Below, piece by piece: positions 59,853 to 64,000 of a DNA stretch of 64,000 bases. A model generated the notes under the pieces. That model saw only the letters and a list, made by a program, of their open reading frames with translations. It was not told the DNA's origin and searched no databases. The position numbers and the translations under genes are program-made. Numbering within the stretch: the first letter of the stretch is position 1; the number at the start of each line of letters is the position of its first letter. Where the stretch lies: contig RQOL01000828.1 in the NCBI GenBank assembly GCA_013076295.1, forward strand, positions 682,001 to 746,000, in the 5' to 3' direction. This DNA is from Sanderia malayensis (Eukaryota; Cnidaria; Scyphozoa; Semaeostomeae; Pelagiidae).

Positions 59853-60629
59853 GTTTATCTTGTCGGATGGGGCGATGCATGTGTTTCCAGTTTTCGTGTT
59901 TCTACTGCACGTATTTTTATTTTATAAGAAATCCAGACTCTCGAATGGCCAAAAATTTAAGAAACTCCAACAATTTTTTCCAAGAAACTTGTATATTGTT
60001 GGTGAAATATAAGAGCTGCTATTTTCTGCATTCTGTTTAGTATTATGGTGTGGTAGAAACAGTTTTTGGAGGAGGGCACTCATTTTTCAAAAGCGATTAT
60101 TTTCCAAACCATCACAATGCAAATTTACCTTTTTTCTGGTACAACTTGCAGAGCAGATGGTTCATGGATTCTCGTTTTATTATTATTAATCAAAGGTTGA
60201 CATCCTTGGATCCAGATACAGACTGACCTCCGGATACAAATGTTAGTGCGGCGGAGTGTTCGAGAAGCGGATGTCAACTCAAAAACAAGTATACATTTTC
60301 AAGCAGCTTACCCAACTACCACCAAATGATGCTTTGGTGTGGTACATTATTTCATGTTCACAGGATAATTCAGCACTTATCGCAAACGCAACAGGCGTAC
60401 GAATTTTCAAGTACCAACAAATTCTGGCATTTGGATATCAAGTTGGAAGAATAGTGGATGAATGACGTTGGCTCTCATTCACGCAGGTTGGATGTCTGTC
60501 CTCTGTCAGTTTCATCATCAGTCAACAGACACGCACAAATCATCAACAGAAAAAATACAGAAGGGACAGAGCAGAGCAGATGCTGAGAAAGAAGGGCTTT
60601 CGCTGTTCGTTTGTGCTTAAGATGTAAAA

Positions 60630-63600
60630 ATGTTTGGTTCTAGAAGTTATAGCTTAAGCAGCAATAGCAAACCAAGAACATCATTTGGCTCCGTAGGCAA
60701 AATAACGTACAAAAATGACATCACGGATGATGTTTCTCCTCCAGCGAAACCGTTCAATCGTCAGAATAGGCCAGGTACTTTGCCAGCAGGATACAAACGC
60801 CCAACTTCTCAATCATCATCTGCTCCTTCAGGATTAAGTGCTTCACAGTCTGATGTAAGTCCTACTCTGTTCTTGAAAATGGTTTTGTTATTCGAATGAG
60901 ACTTTGCTGAATTCTTTTGTTTTTCTTGTTTCTTCTTTTGTTTGTTTTGAAAACGAAAGCTCGAACAACTCTACACGAGAATTGATTATTTGTAAACAAT
61001 CACTTGTTTCGGTGTGCATGATTTCTGTTATTTTCACAAATGAGCAACAATAGAACTATTTCGCTTTGATTTTGTTAACTACTTATTTGATCATTCAAGG
61101 AAGACAATCTGCGGTAATTTGCATTCATCCAACTGAGATATATCAGCTTTAATTGGTCGGATAGTTTTTCGACTTCAGACAATACGCATGAGATGAGAAT
61201 GAGAGAAGACAACGGAGACGGAGAGACAGGCCTATACCTTTCTTCTTTCGGGCTCAGATTTTATTCATGAACTTTGCCTGTCCATATGAAGCGAGATGCA
61301 AAGGTCACCTTTGTTTAATAAATAAACACAGCCATGATAGAAACTACTGTTTGGCAAAGATTCTCATTTATCATCGTGCATATTATGTTCGTCGCTCATA
61401 ACAGGGAGTGAATTTCATGGTTGTCACTTGCAATAGCAACTGCCTAATTAATTGCTGATAACAATTTGTACTTGGTTGAGCTGTCTTATGTTGAAAATTA
61501 CCCAGACTGTTTACAGCTCTTCATAGCAATAGTTTGTTGCTTTGACGAATGAAGAACCCGAATGTAATGGAGCGTTTTATCTCAAGATTATCACTGCCTC
61601 GCACAAAAAGAGGAAGATCTTTAAGTGAACCTCCTGATTGTGAACTTTTCAAAGATGACGAAGAGTTTGTAAGCATTTCCTTTTCTTGTTATGTATGCAA
61701 AGTTGCCAAAATTGCTACATATATACAGCGCTTATATTAGGTTACAGCATAGGCGCCAACTTTTATTTTTCCCAGGGGGGGCTCAAAATTTAAAAAAAAG
61801 TTGGAAAAATAAAAAGGTAGAAAAACTCCCTGTCATTTTTAATAACGTACAATATACATATGTATTATGTATAATAAAACACAAAACATTGCAATAAAAC
61901 AGATATAACATCATGGTCTAGAGTATCATCAGTTCAATTCTTTGATTAGTGTTTCTTCAATCAAATAAACGTGTTTTTTCAGATCCCAGACGAAATTCCT
62001 AGGGGGGGCTGAGCCCCCGCATAGAAATTTCCAGAGGGGGCTCGAGCCCCCAAGCCCCCACGTAGTCGGCGCCTATGGGTTACAGTGCTTGAAAACCAGC
62101 TGATTTTGTGTTAAGTTTTGTTAGAAAATTGGCTGTTTTGGTAATTGGTAATGAAGATCCAGGATTACAAGAACATAATACAAGACTATTAAGCATAATA
62201 ATATTTGTCACTTCACTTTGCTGAAATTTTGTTAATAGTTCTACAAAGACCTAAGCCCGCTGAGAGCTTCATAAAGTTCCCAGAATTTATTTAGATTTTG
62301 GCGATGCCAGACAGTCATGAGAACTGAAAAATATTTTCTTGATGAAAACATAAGTACAGGACCAGGACCTTTTAATGTAGAAATATTATTCCTTGTGCCA
62401 GTAACTCTATATCTTCCAATTTGGACAATTTTTGTGAAGCATTTTTATTCTCCGTGAATCTCTTTTTTATAGAGTACATTCTAGTTCTATATTCCACATT
62501 TTACTTGTAAAAGGTGGTCTTTTTGACCCTGTTGATTTTCTATAACCAGAGTGCAAACAAGTGAATATGACCAAGCTCTACTTGGGGCATTGTAGAACTA
62601 TGCTAGAATTAGTACATCTGTTCAATCAACTAATTTGTAAATTACTTTCATTGTTTAATTGCTTATTTCTTTTATTTTTATTAATTTTTTGTTATTGTAA
62701 TGCAGACTAAATCTTGGTCAAGGAATGAAGAAGAAGTTGGAGCTATATTTACAGCTAGTCTCAAAAAAGTCAGATATAGGTCAAATTTTGACAAACCACT
62801 GGCAGATAAAGAAGATAATATATCTTACTTATCATGGGAAACATTAAAGAAACGAGTATTTAAGGCTGGAACACTGGCAAGGCTAGTAGAACATTTGACA
62901 CCAACCAATCCTGCTGTATTAGAAGAAGATTCTGGTTTTCTTGTTTGCTTTCTATGTACCTACAAGACATTTGCATCAACAGAGGAAGTACTTGATTTAC
63001 TTCTAGAAAGGTATGTGGCTGCAATTTTTATATTTAATTTTTAATTATAGTATGTTTGCAGGTAGACTTGCACCTTGAATTCCAGGGTTTATCTCATGGT
63101 TTCTCTATGGCTCAGAGCTATGAAATCCTTTTCAGGGTTTCCTTTCAAAATCTTCATACTATTTTTATTTCATTGTTCAATAAATTAATTGTTGAACCTA
63201 TTATCAAGGAAATATATGCTTATAAAACATCAGGAATATCGTTGTATATGTATTCTGGTGGTGGACAGTCAGGTGCTAAAGTTTGAAATTCTGATGGAAT
63301 TTCAATAACTAACTAAAATTTTCAAAAATTGGCAATTTGCAAAATGGGCCCACTGCTCTTTTATCCTCGACCATGATGCCCCTGTAAGTCACTGTTCAAG
63401 TTAGCTATTGTTAACAATTATTGCGTTAACTTATTTACCTTTGTTACACCACTGTAATATTCTCTTTATTTATATTCCATGTCACTGAAAGCTATGCTGT
63501 GAAGTTTACATCCTATTTTAATATTTTTCAATTTATCTATTCAGATACATGGTATTCAAGAATGATTTGGAAGCAAAAACAGTTAAAATTGATGCTGGGA

Positions 63601-63989
63601 ACTATGTGCTAAGGTATGTTTAATCTTTCTGGCTTCCTGTGAAACATTTATTGTTTACATTAAGTAGTTCTACTACCGTTTTCCAAAGCACAGTTCTGTA
63701 TGCCTAGAATTTTTACTTTGCTGTTAAGCGCAGTATTCTTTTGAGGTTTATGTAAAAGAAATATATTTGCCTAACAGGTCAAGTATTTTTTTAAGTGGCA
63801 TTTGCAGGGCTCTCTCCATTTGGCTAGAACAATATCCTGGAGATTTTGATGAACCTCCTCATTATGGATTACTGCATAAGATAATTAATTTTGCTAAGAA
63901 CAACAAAGACACAAAATCTCAAATCAACTTATTAAAAAAGACTGAAGATTTGTTGGATAATATCTCTGTCAGTCCTTTTGTTTATGAAG
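60630..63989 (+). CDS. RalGDS/RGL-family guanine nucleotide exchange factor, N-terminal exons (partial)
   Basis: Five exons run off the right edge: 60630-60854, 61549-61668, 62706-63010, 63545-63613, 63779-63989. The third to fifth encode the RasGEF N-terminal (REM) domain: an AIFTASLKKVRY strand, AGTLARLVEHLTP, FLCTYKTFASTEEVLDLLLERY, then ALSIWLEQYPGDFDEPPHYG and a helix reaching FVYEG. These are the landmarks of RalGDS and RGL proteins, which activate Ral and respond to Ras. The catalytic CDC25 domain and Ras-binding domain should follow beyond the window. Exons 1 and 2 both start with an ATG, are Ser/Arg-rich and end in phase 0, so they may be alternative first exons rather than consecutive. 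Exon 1 has an in-frame ATG just after a stop (TGTAAAA), which supports it as a true start. Confidence 0.8.
61748..62077. mobile_element. hAT-like MITE with perfect 8-base target duplication, intronic
   Basis: A 330-base element in a RalGDS-family intron. Ends CATAGGCGCC and complement; flanked by GGTTACAG on both sides (61740-61747 and 62078-62085). The G/C-rich blocks just inside the ends match those at 44406-44865. Confidence 0.85.
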
Positions 63990-64000
63990 GTTAGTAATTT

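Noticed and set aside
60256..60465. A 69-codon plus-strand frame upstream of the RalGDS-family gene
   Set aside because: No recognisable domain and no donor in the phase needed to join the next exon; probably chance.
1..64000. CRISPR arrays, operons, ribosome binding sites and other bacterial features
   Set aside because: The window is clearly eukaryotic; tandem arrays seen here are minisatellites or MITE interiors.

Overview
The window is nuclear DNA of an invertebrate animal. It is AT-rich, its genes are split by GT-AG introns (nearly all phase 1 in the two multi-module secreted or membrane families), and it is crowded with retrotransposons and short DNA transposons. The gene families present (ephrin, thrombospondin-like modules, chitin-binding type 2 domains, a FERRY complex subunit, a RalGDS-type exchange factor, a Tctex1 light chain) are metazoan. 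The TE mix (DIRS, BEL/Pao, Ty3/gypsy, CR1/jockey-like LINE, hAT, Harbinger-like and TTAA-target families) would suit an early-branching animal such as a cnidarian or sponge, but that placement is inference only.

Layout. 1-9060: a graveyard of minus-strand retroelements (DIRS, BEL/Pao, Ty3/gypsy), broken by frameshifts and by a small TTAA-flanked element. 9731-11461: a 1.7 kb TTAA-flanked element with long inverted ends. 11797-14195: two minus-strand genes, a Tctex1-domain protein and an unrecognised 153-residue protein. 13298-22339: short inverted-repeat elements, a LINE with an intact 799-codon reverse transcriptase frame, and a 1.38 kb foldback element whose arms are minisatellites. 22814-28359: a complete 11-exon FERRY3 (C12orf4) gene, plus strand. 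28959-37903: an 11-exon minus-strand gene for a secreted protein of ten chitin-binding-like domains in strict A-B alternation; its large first intron holds a 1 kb near-perfect inverted repeat. 42136-45620 and 50680-56519: two head-to-head ephrin-like genes. 58172-59155: an intronless leucine-rich repeat gene. 60630-63989: the first exons of a RalGDS-family gene that runs off the right edge.

The most unusual content is the ephrin pair. Both copies have a signal peptide, an ephrin receptor-binding domain, thrombospondin-1-like cysteine modules, one membrane span and a short tail. Exon sizes and intron phases match between copies, so they are an inverted duplication that diverged in the number of stalk modules (one and a partial in the minus copy, three plus a Ser/Thr stalk in the plus copy). 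The second highlight is the chitin-binding protein, in which each A domain lacks the same two cysteines.

Exon coordinates were worked out by hand from splice consensus and reading phase; no transcript or database evidence was available.
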